Part shown: positions 1 to 8,129 of the stretch, piece after piece
How positions within the stretch are numbered: the stretch's first letter is position 1
How the letters are laid out: each line of letters begins with the position of its first letter
DNA from: Novosphingobium rosa NBRC 15208
Lineage (GTDB): Bacteria; Pseudomonadota; Alphaproteobacteria; Sphingomonadales; Sphingomonadaceae
Length of the DNA stretch: 60,688 nucleotides
NCBI RefSeq assembly: GCF_001598555.1
Contig: NZ_BCZE01000008.1
Span: 1 to 60,688, forward strand
Reading direction: 5' to 3'
Notes under the pieces: model-generated
The model's input: the letters and a program-made list of their open reading frames with translations, nothing else
The model's database searches: none
What the model was told of the DNA's origin: nothing
Translations under genes and position numbers: made by a program

Positions 1-1388
1 GCGGCAGGCGCCTCTCCCCCCGCCATGGCGGGCGCCGCCAGAGCGCCGCTGGCAACGGCGGCCTCGATGCGTTTCACCAGCTGGCCCGGATCGGGCATAT
101 CGGCGGCATGGACGCAGCGCAGCAGCGCCATTTCAGCTGCCACCAGCGGATCGGGCGCGGTCTTGACCTCCTCGAAGCCCTTGAGCAGCAATTGCCACAG
201 CCGATGGAGCTGGCCGGGCGTCAGGCGTTCGGACCAGTCGCGCAGGGCAGCGCGTTCGTCGTCGGAAATGGCCGTGGCCTGCCCCTTGCCCAGCTGCGTC
301 ACCGTCACGCGATGGGTCAATTCCATCGCGCTGCGCATCAGCGAGAGCGGCTCGACACCCAGCGCGAATTGCGCCGCCACCACATCGAGCAGCGCCGCAC
401 CATCCCCGCCCAGCAGGGCAGTGAACAAGCGGCGCTGCACCGTTTTGTCGGCCAGGCCCAGCATCTCCTGAACCTGCTGCGCGGTGACAAGCGTGCGGCC
501 AGCCTCGGCGTCACCCGCCAGATCGGCATGGGCAATCGCCTGATCGAGGATCGAGAGACCGTCGCGCACCGAACCCTCGGCGGCCTCGGCGACCATCGCC
601 AAAGCCTCGGGCTCGGCCTCGACGCCTTCCTTCTTGCAGATGCCCGCGAAGTGATCGGCCAGCAGCGGCGCCGGAATGCGCTTGAGGTCAAAACGCTGGC
701 AGCGCGACAGCACCGTCACCGGCAGCTTGTCCACCTCGGTGGTGGCGAAGAGGAACTTCACATGCGCCGGCGGCTCCTCAAGAGTCTTCAGCAACGCATT
801 GAAAGCATTGCGCGACAGCATGTGAACTTCGTCGACAATATAGATCTTGTAACGCGCCGAGACCGCCGCATAGCGCACCGCCTCGATGATCTCTCGCACG
901 TCGTCCACGCCGGTGTTGCTGGCGGCGTCCATCTCGATCACGTCGATATGGCGGCCCTCGGCGATGGCGACGCAGGGCTCGCAGACGCCGCAGGGATCGA
1001 TCGTCGGCCCACCCTTCCCATCCGGCCCCACGCAGTTGAGCGCCTTGGCGATCAGGCGCGCGGTGGAGGTCTTGCCCACCCCGCGAATGCCGGTCATCAG
1101 GAACGCATGCGCCAACCGCTCGCGCCTTATGGCGTTGGCCAGCGTCTGCACCATGGCGTCCTGGCCGATCAGCTCGGCAAAGGTCTGGGAACGATATTTG
1201 CGCGCCAGCACGCGATAGGGCTGCGCCGGGGCAGCGGCCACGGCAGGCGGAGCAACAGGCTTGGGCGAAGGTTCGGGCCCAGTGTCCAGAGCGCCGAACA
1301 TCGCCGATTGCCCGGCAGCCTCCAGCTCGGCGGCGGAGGGGGCTTCGTCGTCGGCGAAATCGCCGGAGATGTCGGATGAATCGACCAT
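1..1388 (-). CDS. dnaX: DNA polymerase III subunit gamma/tau (partial, 3' end outside window)
   Basis: This is the clamp-loader ATPase of the DNA polymerase III holoenzyme. The reverse strand reads open from an ATG at 1388 to the window edge, giving about 462 residues with no stop. Visible motifs are the Walker A sequence GIRGVGKTS near residue 100, the zinc-module cysteines in ALNC and PCGVCEPC, the Walker B region IVDEVHMLS, and the sensor region LFATTEVDKLPVTVLSRCQRF. The first ~60 residues form an acidic, Ala/Pro-rich extension before the conserved start of the AAA+ domain (YRVLARKYRSQTFAELIGQ). The C-terminal tau domain is missing only because the window ends. The SRP RNA lies just upstream on the same strand. 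Confidence 0.95.
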   Translation of the reverse strand, partial: MVDSSDISGDFADDEAPSAAELEAAGQSAMFGALDTGPEPSPKPVAPPAVAAAPAQPYRVLARKYRSQTFAELIGQDAMVQTLANAIRRERLAHAFLMTGIRGVGKTSTARLIAKALNCVGPDGKGGPTIDPCGVCEPCVAIAEGRHIDVIEMDAASNTGVDDVREIIEAVRYAAVSARYKIYIVDEVHMLSRNAFNALLKTLEEPPAHVKFLFATTEVDKLPVTVLSRCQRFDLKRIPAPLLADHFAGICKKEGVEAEPEALAMVAEAAEGSVRDGLSILDQAIAHADLAGDAEAGRTLVTAQQVQEMLGLADKTVQRRLFTALLGGDGAALLDVVAAQFALGVEPLSLMRSAMELTHRVTVTQLGKGQATAISDDERAALRDWSERLTPGQLHRLWQLLLKGFEEVKTAPDPLVAAEMALLRCVHAADMPDPGQLVKRIEAAVASGALAAPAMAGGEAPA

Positions 1389-1459
1389 ATGGCCTTATGT
1401 TAGGCGCGCGCGGGCCATTTGTCGAACAGCGGCCCGCTGCCATCCACGCTTAAAGCAAC

Positions 1460-1487
1460 AAAAAAGGCCGGTGTTTCCACCAGCCTC
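1460..1487 (-). terminator. Rho-independent terminator after SRP RNA
   Basis: On the reverse strand, GGCTGGTG, a GAAA loop and CACCGGCC form a stem followed by TTTTTTG. It lies directly 3' of the SRP RNA and before dnaX, so it should end the SRP transcript. Confidence 0.8.
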
Positions 1488-1498
1488 TTTGCTTCGAT

Positions 1499-1588
1499 AG
1501 GAGCCGGCCGACCCGCCGCAACCCGTTGTGGCTGCTTCCTTCCGGACCTGACCAGGTTGGCGAGCGCAAACGTCCGACCGACTCCCGG
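1499..1588 (-). ncRNA. ffs: Signal recognition particle RNA (4.5S-type)
   Basis: The reverse strand carries the universally conserved SRP domain IV core GGTCAGGTCCGGAAGGAAGC. The flanks GGAGTCGGTCGGAC (5') and GTCGGCCGGCTCC (3') are complementary and form the long terminal helix of a small bacterial SRP RNA. The RNA binds Ffh for co-translational membrane targeting. Ends are estimated from the terminal helix and may be off by several bases. A T-run terminator follows it. It sits between an NDUFS4-like gene and dnaX, all on the same strand. Confidence 0.93.
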
Positions 1589-1658
1589 AGCGCCCTATGG
1601 CGATGCAAAATGCATTAGGCAAGGCCATTTGTGACAGTTCCCGCAAAGCCCACAACGC

Positions 1659-1696
1659 AAAAGGCCCGCGCTCCATCTGGAAGCGCGGGCCTTTTA
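1659..1696 (-). terminator. Strong hairpin terminator after the NDUFS4-like gene
   Basis: AAAAGGCCCGCGCT and AGCGCGGGCCTTTT form a near-perfect stem with A/T tracts on both sides, so it can work in both directions. It follows the stop codon of the NDUFS4-like gene and isolates it from the SRP RNA. Confidence 0.8.
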
Positions 1697-1717
1697 AGTG
1701 CCGTAACGGCGAAACAA

Positions 1718-1996
1718 TCAGCGGAAGTTGTCAGCGTAGGCCTGAATCTTCAGGCGGCGCGGCGGCGTGGCGTGCACCGTGGCGGCAATGCCATAAAGAT
1801 CGGCATAGGCCTGAGCCTCCGCCTGCGAGCCGAACTTCAGCTGCACCTGAGCCTGCGTGTCGCTCGACCCGGCCCAGCCCATCAGCGGGTCAGGCCGACG
1901 CGCCTCGGCAGGCGCGAATTCGAGGATCCACTGGCCAAGCAGGGCCTTGCCCGACTGCATGGCGTTCTTGGGGCGCTGATAGATGCGTGCGGTCAT
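1718..1996 (-). CDS. NADH dehydrogenase accessory protein, NDUFS4/ETC complex I family
   Basis: A 92-residue protein that matches the alphaproteobacterial 'ETC complex I subunit conserved region' family, homologous to mitochondrial NDUFS4 (18-kDa subunit). Recognisable segments are ARIYQRPKNAMQSGK at the start, the WILEFAP block, the motif DPLMGWAGSSDTQAQVQLKF and the basic C-terminal stretch. The family is an accessory subunit of respiratory complex I on the cytoplasmic side of the inner membrane. The gene is monocistronic here: a terminator follows it, and a palindromic repeat (2084-2111) lies upstream. It is not close to a nuo operon in this window, which is usual for this accessory gene. 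Confidence 0.88.
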   Translation of the reverse strand: MTARIYQRPKNAMQSGKALLGQWILEFAPAEARRPDPLMGWAGSSDTQAQVQLKFGSQAEAQAYADLYGIAATVHATPPRRLKIQAYADNFR

Positions 1997-2083
1997 GGGC
2001 GTTTCCTTGACCGCGAATCACGCCAAAATCAAGCCGGAGTTAAGGCCTATGGAGGAAAGAACGACGTAGAAGGACAAAGGAAA

Positions 2084-2111
2084 TGCGAGGGTCATCACCC
2101 TCGCGCTCCCT
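2084..2111 (+). repeat. Palindromic intergenic repeat, single B-type end
   Basis: The hairpin GCGAGGGTCATCACCCTCGC is followed by GCTCCCTT and then the B-end tail (GTTGTC, GCGCCA, GGTTCGGCCTTG) continuing to about 2150. The same arrangement recurs at 7561 and, inverted, at 22861. It lies between hrpB and the NDUFS4-like gene, both on the reverse strand. Confidence 0.75.
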
Positions 2112-2167
2112 TGTGTTGTCAGCATCGCGCCACGGGTTCGGCCTTGAGGTCGGTCGCAGCCTCGGAT

Positions 2168-4618
2168 TCAAGGCCTGCGCTGGGCCTCGAAGGCGTTCTT
2201 GGTTTTCAGGCTCGGGTCTTCATCCCATGGCGCATCGGGCCAGCGGTGTTTGGGGTAACGGCCCTTCATGTCCTTCACCACATCGCGCCAGCTTCCGCGC
2301 CAGAAACCCGGCAGATCCCGCGTGGTCTGGATGGGCTTGCCCCCCGGCGAGGTCAGTTTGAGCAACAGAGGCTGGCTGGGCTGCCCAAAACCCGGATGGC
2401 GATCCAGGCCGAACAGCGCCTGCACGCGAATCTCGATCGAGGGGCCACCCGGATCATCATAATCGATGGCATGGCTGGTGCCCGCGGGGCTGCGGAACTC
2501 CTGAGGGGCAAGCTTGTCCAGCGTCTGCTTGCCATCCCAGCCCAGCCGGTCGAGCAAGGCCTGATGCAGCGCCCCGGTGTTCACATTGTCCAGACGGCGC
2601 ACCAGATGCGGTGCGGCCCAGTCTTCCAGATCGGCCAGCAGGCTTTCATCGGACAGCGCCTCGATTCCCGCATAGCGCGCACGGCGCAGCAGCGACTGGC
2701 TGGTCTTGCCCAAAGGCAGCAAATCCAGCCCATCAGAGCGAATTCGCGCGCAGAGGAAAGCAGCAATCGCCTTGGGATCGGGCGACGGATCGCTCCCCCG
2801 CGCGAAGGTAATCGCCCCCAGCCGCTGCTCCAGCAGAGCCTCGACCCGGCGTTCATCCGCCATCCAGCGCAAGGCAGGGCGGCGCTCGATGCGATGGCGC
2901 AGATGCTGCAACACCTCGGCCTCGGTCAAAGCGATGGCTCCGGTGATGCGCGCGCCCTTGGCCTGCCCCTGAGCCTCGCCCACAGCCAGATACTCCGCGC
3001 GGGCCAGAGGGCTGAGCGGATCGAGAATCAGCCCCCTGCCCCCGGCGGCGATCCATTCCTCGCCCCTGGCATCGCGGCGCTTGGCCAGATTGTCGGGGAA
3101 GCCCTCAGCCAGCAGCACGCCGGGCGGCGGGGCATCATCATCCACCTGCTTTGCCAGAGCACGCGCCCGCCTGGCCCAGCCACGCGCCATCTGCCGCGCC
3201 GCATCAGCCTTGGCGCCACGATCATGGCGCCAGCGGTCGGCCCGCGCGGCCAGATCCTCACCCCGCCCGCCTAAGCTGCGTTCCTGAAGCAGCAAGGCCA
3301 ATCCCGCAGCCTCCTCGCTCGCCCCATGCGCGGCGGCGTAGAGCAGCATATGCGCCTGCTCCGGCCCCATCGGCAGAGCCGCCATGGCGCGACCATGATC
3401 GGTGATGTGGCCTTCCTCATTCAGCGCATTCAGCGAGGTCAGCTTGGCCCGCGCGGCGCCCATGGCGGCGGAGGGCGGCGGATCGATCCACGCCATCGCC
3501 TGAGCATCGCCCGCGCCCCATTGCGCAAGGCTCAGCGCCAGAGGCGCCAGATCGCTGGTCAGGATTTCAGGCGGATCATAGGCTGCGCGACCGGCATGGG
3601 CCGCTTCCTCCCACAGGCGATAGGCCACGCCCGGGCCCTGACGCGCCGCGCGCCCCGCACGCTGGGCTGCCGAAGCCTGCGAGGCCCGCGTGGTGATCAG
3701 CCGTGTGACGCCCGCCGCCTTGTCGAACTCCGGGCGGCGCGAAAACCCGCTGTCCACCACCACGCTGACGCCGTCGAGGGTCAGCGAGGTTTCCGCGATG
3801 CTGGTCGCCAGCACGATGCGGCGGCGGCCTTCGGGATCGCGGCGGATCGCGGCGCGCTGGGCGGCGGGCTCGCACTGGCCATGCAGCGGCAGGATCGGCA
3901 CATCGCGCAGGCGTTCGGTCAGGCGGTCACGGGTGCGTCCGATCTCGCCCACGCCGGGCAGGAAGGCCAAGAGATCGCCTTCCGTTTCGCGCCATGCCGT
4001 CAGGATGGCGGAGGCCATCGCCTCATCGGTGCGCTTATCCGGCGCGGCGCCCAGCCAGCGGTGTTCGAGCGGCCAGGCCTTGCCCTCGCTCTCGATCACC
4101 GGGACGTTTGCCCCCAGCAGGCCGGCGAAACGCTCGCCATCGATGGTGGCGGACATCGGCACGATGCGCAGATCCTCGCGCAGCACCTGCTGGCATTCCA
4201 CCGCCAGAGCCAGGCCCAGATCGGAATCGAGATGCCGCTCATGCGCCTCGTCGAACAGCACGGCGGAGATGCCATTCAATTCCGGATCGCCCAGAATGGT
4301 CGAGACGAAAATCGCCTCGGTGACGATCAGGATGCGTGTGGCGGCGCTCTGCCTGCTGTCCATGCGGGTGAGATAGCCAACGGTCTGCCCGGCCTTCTCG
4401 CCCATCACCTCCGCCATGCGCTCGGCAGCAGCGCGCGCGGCCACGCGGCGGGGACTGAGCAGGATGACCTTGCCCGTGCACCACGGCTGATCGAGCAGGG
4501 CAGGCGCCACGCTGGTGGTCTTGCCCGCGCCCGGCGGGGCGATCAGCACGGCATTGGGCCCGGCCCTCAGCGCGGAGAGCAGGTCTGGCAGGACGGCATG
4601 GATCGGCAGGTTCGTCAC
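2168..4618 (-). CDS. hrpB: ATP-dependent RNA helicase HrpB
   Basis: An 816-residue DEAH-box helicase from a GTG start at 4618, close to the usual HrpB length. The open frame continues upstream to 5050, but those residues overlap the divergent ada gene and look like no protein; the HrpB N-terminus (VTNLPIHAVLPDLLSAL) begins at the GTG. Motifs in order are Walker A APPGAGKTT near residue 30, motif Ia LSPRRVAARAAAERMA, the DEAH box FDEAHERHLDSDLG, SAT (VPMSATIDGERF), and the helicase C domain with LATSIAETSLTLDGV and QRAGRAARQGPG. The HrpB-specific C-terminal domain follows (RFRSPAGTSHAIDYDDPGGP type). E. coli HrpB has no firmly established substrate. ada is divergent, about 114 bp away. Confidence 0.93.
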   Translation of the reverse strand: MTNLPIHAVLPDLLSALRAGPNAVLIAPPGAGKTTSVAPALLDQPWCTGKVILLSPRRVAARAAAERMAEVMGEKAGQTVGYLTRMDSRQSAATRILIVTEAIFVSTILGDPELNGISAVLFDEAHERHLDSDLGLALAVECQQVLREDLRIVPMSATIDGERFAGLLGANVPVIESEGKAWPLEHRWLGAAPDKRTDEAMASAILTAWRETEGDLLAFLPGVGEIGRTRDRLTERLRDVPILPLHGQCEPAAQRAAIRRDPEGRRRIVLATSIAETSLTLDGVSVVVDSGFSRRPEFDKAAGVTRLITTRASQASAAQRAGRAARQGPGVAYRLWEEAAHAGRAAYDPPEILTSDLAPLALSLAQWGAGDAQAMAWIDPPPSAAMGAARAKLTSLNALNEEGHITDHGRAMAALPMGPEQAHMLLYAAAHGASEEAAGLALLLQERSLGGRGEDLAARADRWRHDRGAKADAARQMARGWARRARALAKQVDDDAPPPGVLLAEGFPDNLAKRRDARGEEWIAAGGRGLILDPLSPLARAEYLAVGEAQGQAKGARITGAIALTEAEVLQHLRHRIERRPALRWMADERRVEALLEQRLGAITFARGSDPSPDPKAIAAFLCARIRSDGLDLLPLGKTSQSLLRRARYAGIEALSDESLLADLEDWAAPHLVRRLDNVNTGALHQALLDRLGWDGKQTLDKLAPQEFRSPAGTSHAIDYDDPGGPSIEIRVQALFGLDRHPGFGQPSQPLLLKLTSPGGKPIQTTRDLPGFWRGSWRDVVKDMKGRYPKHRWPDAPWDEDPSLKTKNAFEAQRRP

Positions 4619-4732
4619 GCAGCGGGCTTTGGGCGAATTGCGGAAGAAAGGGAAGATGCGAGGGCGCCATCGCTTGTGCCACAAAAAATACACGCCCGAA
4701 AATCGGCGGCGCGACGGATCGGATGCGTCTAG

Positions 4733-5794
4733 ATGCACGCCATGCTGTTTGACCTTCCCGACCGCGACACGCTCTACGCCGCCCTTCTCGCCCGCGACGA
4801 CCGCTATGATGGGCAAGCCTTCGTCTGCGTGTCCTCGACCGGCGTGTTCTGCCGCCTGACATGCCCGGCCCGCAAACCGAAGCTGGAGAACTGCACCTTC
4901 TTTCCCACCATCGGCGAATGCATCGATGCGGGCTTCAGGGCCTGCAGACGATGCCATCCCCTGCAGGCGGCGGCGCAAGCCGACCCGGCCATCGGCGCAC
5001 TGCTTCGCGCCCTGGATGAACGCCCGAACCTGCGCTGGACCGAGCAGCATATCGAACGCCTCGGCTATGACCTTTCAACCGTGCGGCGCGCCTTCAAGCG
5101 CCATTTCGGCATGACCTTCCTCGACATGGCCCGCCAGAGGCGCATGCGCGAGGGCTTCGAGACGCTGGCCTCGGGCGGCAAGGTGATCACCGCGCAGCAT
5201 GAGGCCAGCTTCGAATCCCCCAGCGCCTTCCGCGCCGCCTTCGCGCGCCTGCTGGGCTGCGCGCCGAGCGATCTGCAGGCCGGCGGCCTGCTGCGCGCGA
5301 CATGGATTCCCACGCCTCTGGGCGACATGATTGCGGTCGGCAGCCGCAGCCATCTGCATCTGCTGGAGTTCCTCGACCGCAAGGGGCTGCCCGCCGAATT
5401 GAAGCGCCTGCAGGCCTCTTGCAAGGAAGGGATCGGGATCGGCGGGTCGTCGCCCTGCGAACAGGCCGCGCATGAACTGGCCGCCTATTTCGCGGCGCGC
5501 AGCGGTGTGTTCGAAACGCCGCTGGCGCCGGGCGGAAGCGCTTTTACCCGGCAGGTCTGGGATGAACTGCGGGGCATCCCCGCAGGCGAAACCCGCAGCT
5601 ACAGCGAGATCGCCCGCAGGATCGGCCGCCCTTCCGCGACCCGCGCCGTGGCCCGGGCGAATGGGGCCAATCAGATCGCCTTGATGATCCCCTGCCATCG
5701 CGTGATCGGCGCCGATGGCTCGCTGACGGGCTATGGTGGAGGCCTGTGGCGCAAACAGCGGCTGATCGAGATCGAGCGGGCGCTCAAATCATAA
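4733..5794 (+). CDS. ada: Ada: methylphosphotriester/O6-methylguanine-DNA methyltransferase and transcriptional activator
   Basis: A 353-residue protein with all three Ada modules. The N-terminal zinc domain has cysteines 40, 44, 71 and 74 (GVFCRLTC and CRRCHP), where the first cysteine accepts methyl groups from phosphotriesters. An AraC-type helix-turn-helix spans roughly residues 85-185. The C-terminal MGMT domain has the active-site IPCHRVIGADG with Cys321, the same number as in E. coli Ada. Methylation of the N-terminal domain turns Ada into an activator of alkylation-repair genes in known systems. No alkB or alkA follows; a complete palindromic element lies just downstream. The start may be ATG 4733 or ATG 4742. 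It is divergent from hrpB. Confidence 0.95.
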   Translation: MHAMLFDLPDRDTLYAALLARDDRYDGQAFVCVSSTGVFCRLTCPARKPKLENCTFFPTIGECIDAGFRACRRCHPLQAAAQADPAIGALLRALDERPNLRWTEQHIERLGYDLSTVRRAFKRHFGMTFLDMARQRRMREGFETLASGGKVITAQHEASFESPSAFRAAFARLLGCAPSDLQAGGLLRATWIPTPLGDMIAVGSRSHLHLLEFLDRKGLPAELKRLQASCKEGIGIGGSSPCEQAAHELAAYFAARSGVFETPLAPGGSAFTRQVWDELRGIPAGETRSYSEIARRIGRPSATRAVARANGANQIALMIPCHRVIGADGSLTGYGGGLWRKQRLIEIERALKS

Positions 5795-5816
5795 AGACTG
5801 GAAGATAAAGATGAAA

Positions 5817-6030
5817 TGCGAGGGTGTTACACCCTCGCGCTCCCATAACTGTCTACGTGGGCGTCAGGGGTTCAGCCATTGAGCAACGTCGCGGCGGCGC
5901 AGGCAAATATCCCAATAACAGTGCTATCGGATTGAGAGCCTGCGGCGCCATAGGTCACGCAAATGGAGGGGCAAGGCGCAACATTGCGTCGGGAGACGTC
6001 ATGGGAGCGCGAGGGGGTACCCCCCTCGCA
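5817..6030 (+). repeat. Complete palindromic element (B-end to A-end), about 214 bp
   Basis: The left end (5817-5846) is the hairpin GCGAGGGTGTTACACCCTCGC followed by GCTCCCAT and a B-type tail. The right end (6001-6030) is the inverted A-type end, ATGGGAGCGCGAGGG with matching CCCTCGCA, preceded by GGGAGACGTC. The interior carries GAGCAACGTCGC and GCGCAGGC blocks shared with copies at 44399 and 50574. It fills the space between the convergent ada and polyprenyl synthase genes, starting 22 bp after the ada stop. Confidence 0.82.
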
Positions 6031-6035
6031 CCTTC

Positions 6036-7064
6036 TTAATACCTGCGGGAAACCGCGAACAAAGCCGCCTCGCCCATCGCAGCGCGCGCCTCACTGGCCG
6101 GGAACCCGGCGATGGCATCAATCGCCCGCTGAGCGAAATGCCGCGCCCGCTCACGCGTCGCCGACACCGTATCGTATTTCGCGATCAGCTTCACCGCGTG
6201 AGCCAGATCCTCGTCGCTGGTGCAGAAGCCCGCGATGGCGTCGCGCCAGAACTGGCGCTCCTCGTCATTGCCGCGCGCGTAGGCCAGAATCACCGGCAGG
6301 GTCATCTTGCCGTCGCGGAAATCGTCGCCCTTGGCCTTGCCCATCTCGTGAGCATCCGAATCGTAGTCGATGGCGTCATCGGCCAGCTGGAAGGCAATGC
6401 CCAGATTGCGGCCATAATCGTCCAGAGCGCGCTCCTCGGCCTCGCCACGCTCGGCCACGACCGCGGCGATGCGGCAGGCGGCGCAGAACAGCGCGGCGGT
6501 CTTGGCGCCGATGATCGAGAGATAGCGCTCCTCGCTGGTCTCGATCTGGCGCTGGGCGGTCAGCTGGTCAACCTCGCCCTCGGCGATGATCGCGCTGGCG
6601 CCCGCCAGGATCTTCAGCACTTTCAGGCTGCCGTCTTCCACCATCAGCTCGAAAGCGCGCGAGAAGAGGAAATCGCCCACCAGCACCGTGGCCGGATTGC
6701 CGAAGACGATGTTGGCGGTTTCCTTACCGCGCCGCAGATCCGAGCCATCGACCACATCGTCATGCAGCAGCGTGGCGGTGTGGATGAACTCCACGGCGGC
6801 GGCCAGCTTGTGGTGGCGGTTGCCCTGATAGCCGATCAGCTCGGCGCAGGCGATCGTCAGCATGGGGCGCATGCGCTTGCCCCCGCCGGAGATCAGATGC
6901 CCGGCCAGCGCCGGAATCAACGGAATCTCGCTCTGCATCCTGTCCAGAATCACCGCGTTCACGGCGTTCATGCCCGGCGCGGTCAGCGCCAGGATGGGGT
7001 CGAGCGAGGGCTTGGCGGGCGTATCGCCCTTCTGGCCACGGAGGGGGATAATCTGGGCAGTCAT
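6036..7064 (-). CDS. Polyprenyl diphosphate synthase (octaprenyl/decaprenyl type, ubiquinone side chain)
   Basis: A 342-residue all-alpha trans-prenyltransferase. The first Asp-rich motif is LLHDDVVDGSDLRRG near residue 105; the second is FQLADDAIDYDSD near residue 225. Substrate-binding GGGKRMRP and the KTAALF element are present. The family elongates farnesyl or geranylgeranyl diphosphate with isopentenyl diphosphate; the product sets the ubiquinone tail length (ispB/ddsA type), and chain length cannot be read from sequence here. The start is ATG 7064; the frame continues upstream to a weak TTG at 7103, outside the conserved region. Chorismate mutase is divergent, with about 170 bp between them. 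Confidence 0.92.
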   Translation of the reverse strand: MTAQIIPLRGQKGDTPAKPSLDPILALTAPGMNAVNAVILDRMQSEIPLIPALAGHLISGGGKRMRPMLTIACAELIGYQGNRHHKLAAAVEFIHTATLLHDDVVDGSDLRRGKETANIVFGNPATVLVGDFLFSRAFELMVEDGSLKVLKILAGASAIIAEGEVDQLTAQRQIETSEERYLSIIGAKTAALFCAACRIAAVVAERGEAEERALDDYGRNLGIAFQLADDAIDYDSDAHEMGKAKGDDFRDGKMTLPVILAYARGNDEERQFWRDAIAGFCTSDEDLAHAVKLIAKYDTVSATRERARHFAQRAIDAIAGFPASEARAAMGEAALFAVSRRY

Positions 7065-7232
7065 CACCGGTGAGCCATTGCTCGCCTGAGGGCCCGATGG
7101 CAAGTCCTATCGGGCTGGCCGAAGGTCGAATGAGGCGAATACCGGGATTGAGACCTGACAGGTGGCGCAACAATGCGCGCATCGCTGCATCCTGTCTTGG
7201 AATTTACGGACAGGCCGTGTAGCTGGCAGAGC

Positions 7233-7535
7233 ATGTCCGATCTCTCCGCCACGTCCGACCCGGTGCTTGCCGGTTTCCGCAACAGCATCGACAACATTGA
7301 TGCCGCGCTGATTCACATGCTGGCCGAGCGATTTCGCATCACGAAGGCCGTGGGCGCCTACAAGGCCGAGCACGAGCTGCCCGCCAGCGACCCGGGCCGC
7401 GAGGAGCGCCAGATCGAGCGTCTGCGCAAGCTGGCCGAGGACGCGCATCTCGATCCGGATTTCGGCGAGAAGTTCCTGCGCTTCATCATCGATGAAGTGA
7501 TCCGCCATCATGAGCAGGCCAAGCAGGTTGGTTGA
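7233..7535 (+). CDS. Chorismate mutase (AroQ-type, monofunctional)
   Basis: A 100-residue all-helical AroQ-class chorismate mutase, converting chorismate to prephenate on the way to phenylalanine and tyrosine. Visible features are FRNSIDNIDAALIHMLAERF with the helix 1 basic residue, the VGAYKAEHELPASDPGREE block with the active-site Lys and Arg, and the C-terminal FLRFIIDEVIRHHEQ. The ATG at 7233 was chosen because upstream in-frame residues show no family similarity. It stands alone, followed 25 bp after the stop by a palindromic repeat end. Confidence 0.9.
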   Translation: MSDLSATSDPVLAGFRNSIDNIDAALIHMLAERFRITKAVGAYKAEHELPASDPGREERQIERLRKLAEDAHLDPDFGEKFLRFIIDEVIRHHEQAKQVG

Positions 7536-7560
7536 TTTTCAGGAAGTTTAAAGGGGAAGG

Positions 7561-7588
7561 TGCGAGGGCCATCGCCCTCGCGCTCCCT
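7561..7588 (+). repeat. Palindromic intergenic repeat, single B-type end
   Basis: The hairpin GCGAGGGCCATCGCCCTCGC is followed by GCTCCCTT and a B-end tail (GTTGTC, GGCGCCATGG, TTCGGC) to about 7640. It begins 25 bp after the chorismate mutase stop. Its partner A-end is absent, suggesting a decayed element. Confidence 0.75.
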
Positions 7589-8129
7589 TTGGTTGTCCGC
7601 CTTGGCGCCATGGTTTCGGCATTGGGTGTTGCTTGCAGAGTTGCGAGCGGTTTGGCGCCTGCCACGCCATGATGCTTCGCACGCGAATTTAAAGTACGCT
7701 AAAACGATTTTCAAATCGAAAGCGGACTGTCGGGACAAGACAACGTTGCGGACATTCGATAGCTGATTTGGCAATCCAGCGCACCGCGTGTTAGCCTGAA
7801 GTTATGGGCGATCCCGTGCCGGGCACGCAAGAGCTTTGGTGGCGAAGAATTCCGATTTTCCTACCGACAATCGCAGTAGTGACGATGAGCTTCTTCATAA
7901 GCAGAGCATTAATTCGTCTGTTCAAGAGGGATAGCAGCTAACCCAACTTAGCCGCCATTCCCTGCTGCGAAGCAGCCTTCAAAAGCTGCCACACTGCGTT
8001 ATGCTCCAAGGCTGATCATTCAGCGCAGCGCAAACAATAAAGGGATGGCAAAGGGCGCCCCAGCTTGTCGCGTGCGACACGTGCGCGCTTAGGGCCCTTT
8101 GCCCGCCGGAGGCAAAACTCCGAAAAACC
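7589..8129. other. Gene-poor, AT-richer interval of about 540 bp
   Basis: After the repeat tail the composition becomes noticeably AT-richer than the flanks (for example 7680-7800 and 7840-7940). No known gene is recognisable. One possible 45-codon ORF at 7804-7941 is listed separately. It may be remnant or acquired DNA. Confidence 0.5.
7804..7941 (+). CDS. Possible 45-residue single-span membrane protein
   Basis: ATG 7804 opens a 45-codon frame ending in TAA at 7941. The product begins MGDPVPGTQELWWRR, has one hydrophobic segment (FLPTIAVVTMSFFISRALI) and ends in a basic tail (RLFKRDSS), a plausible N-out/C-in small membrane protein topology. No clear ribosome-binding site precedes it and no family is recognised. 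It could equally be chance in an AT-richer spacer. Confidence 0.25.
   Translation: MGDPVPGTQELWWRRIPIFLPTIAVVTMSFFISRALIRLFKRDSS

Noticed and set aside
4619..5050. HrpB start at 5050 (960 residues)
   Set aside because: The first 144 residues overlap ada and show no similarity to the HrpB N-terminus, which begins at GTG 4618.
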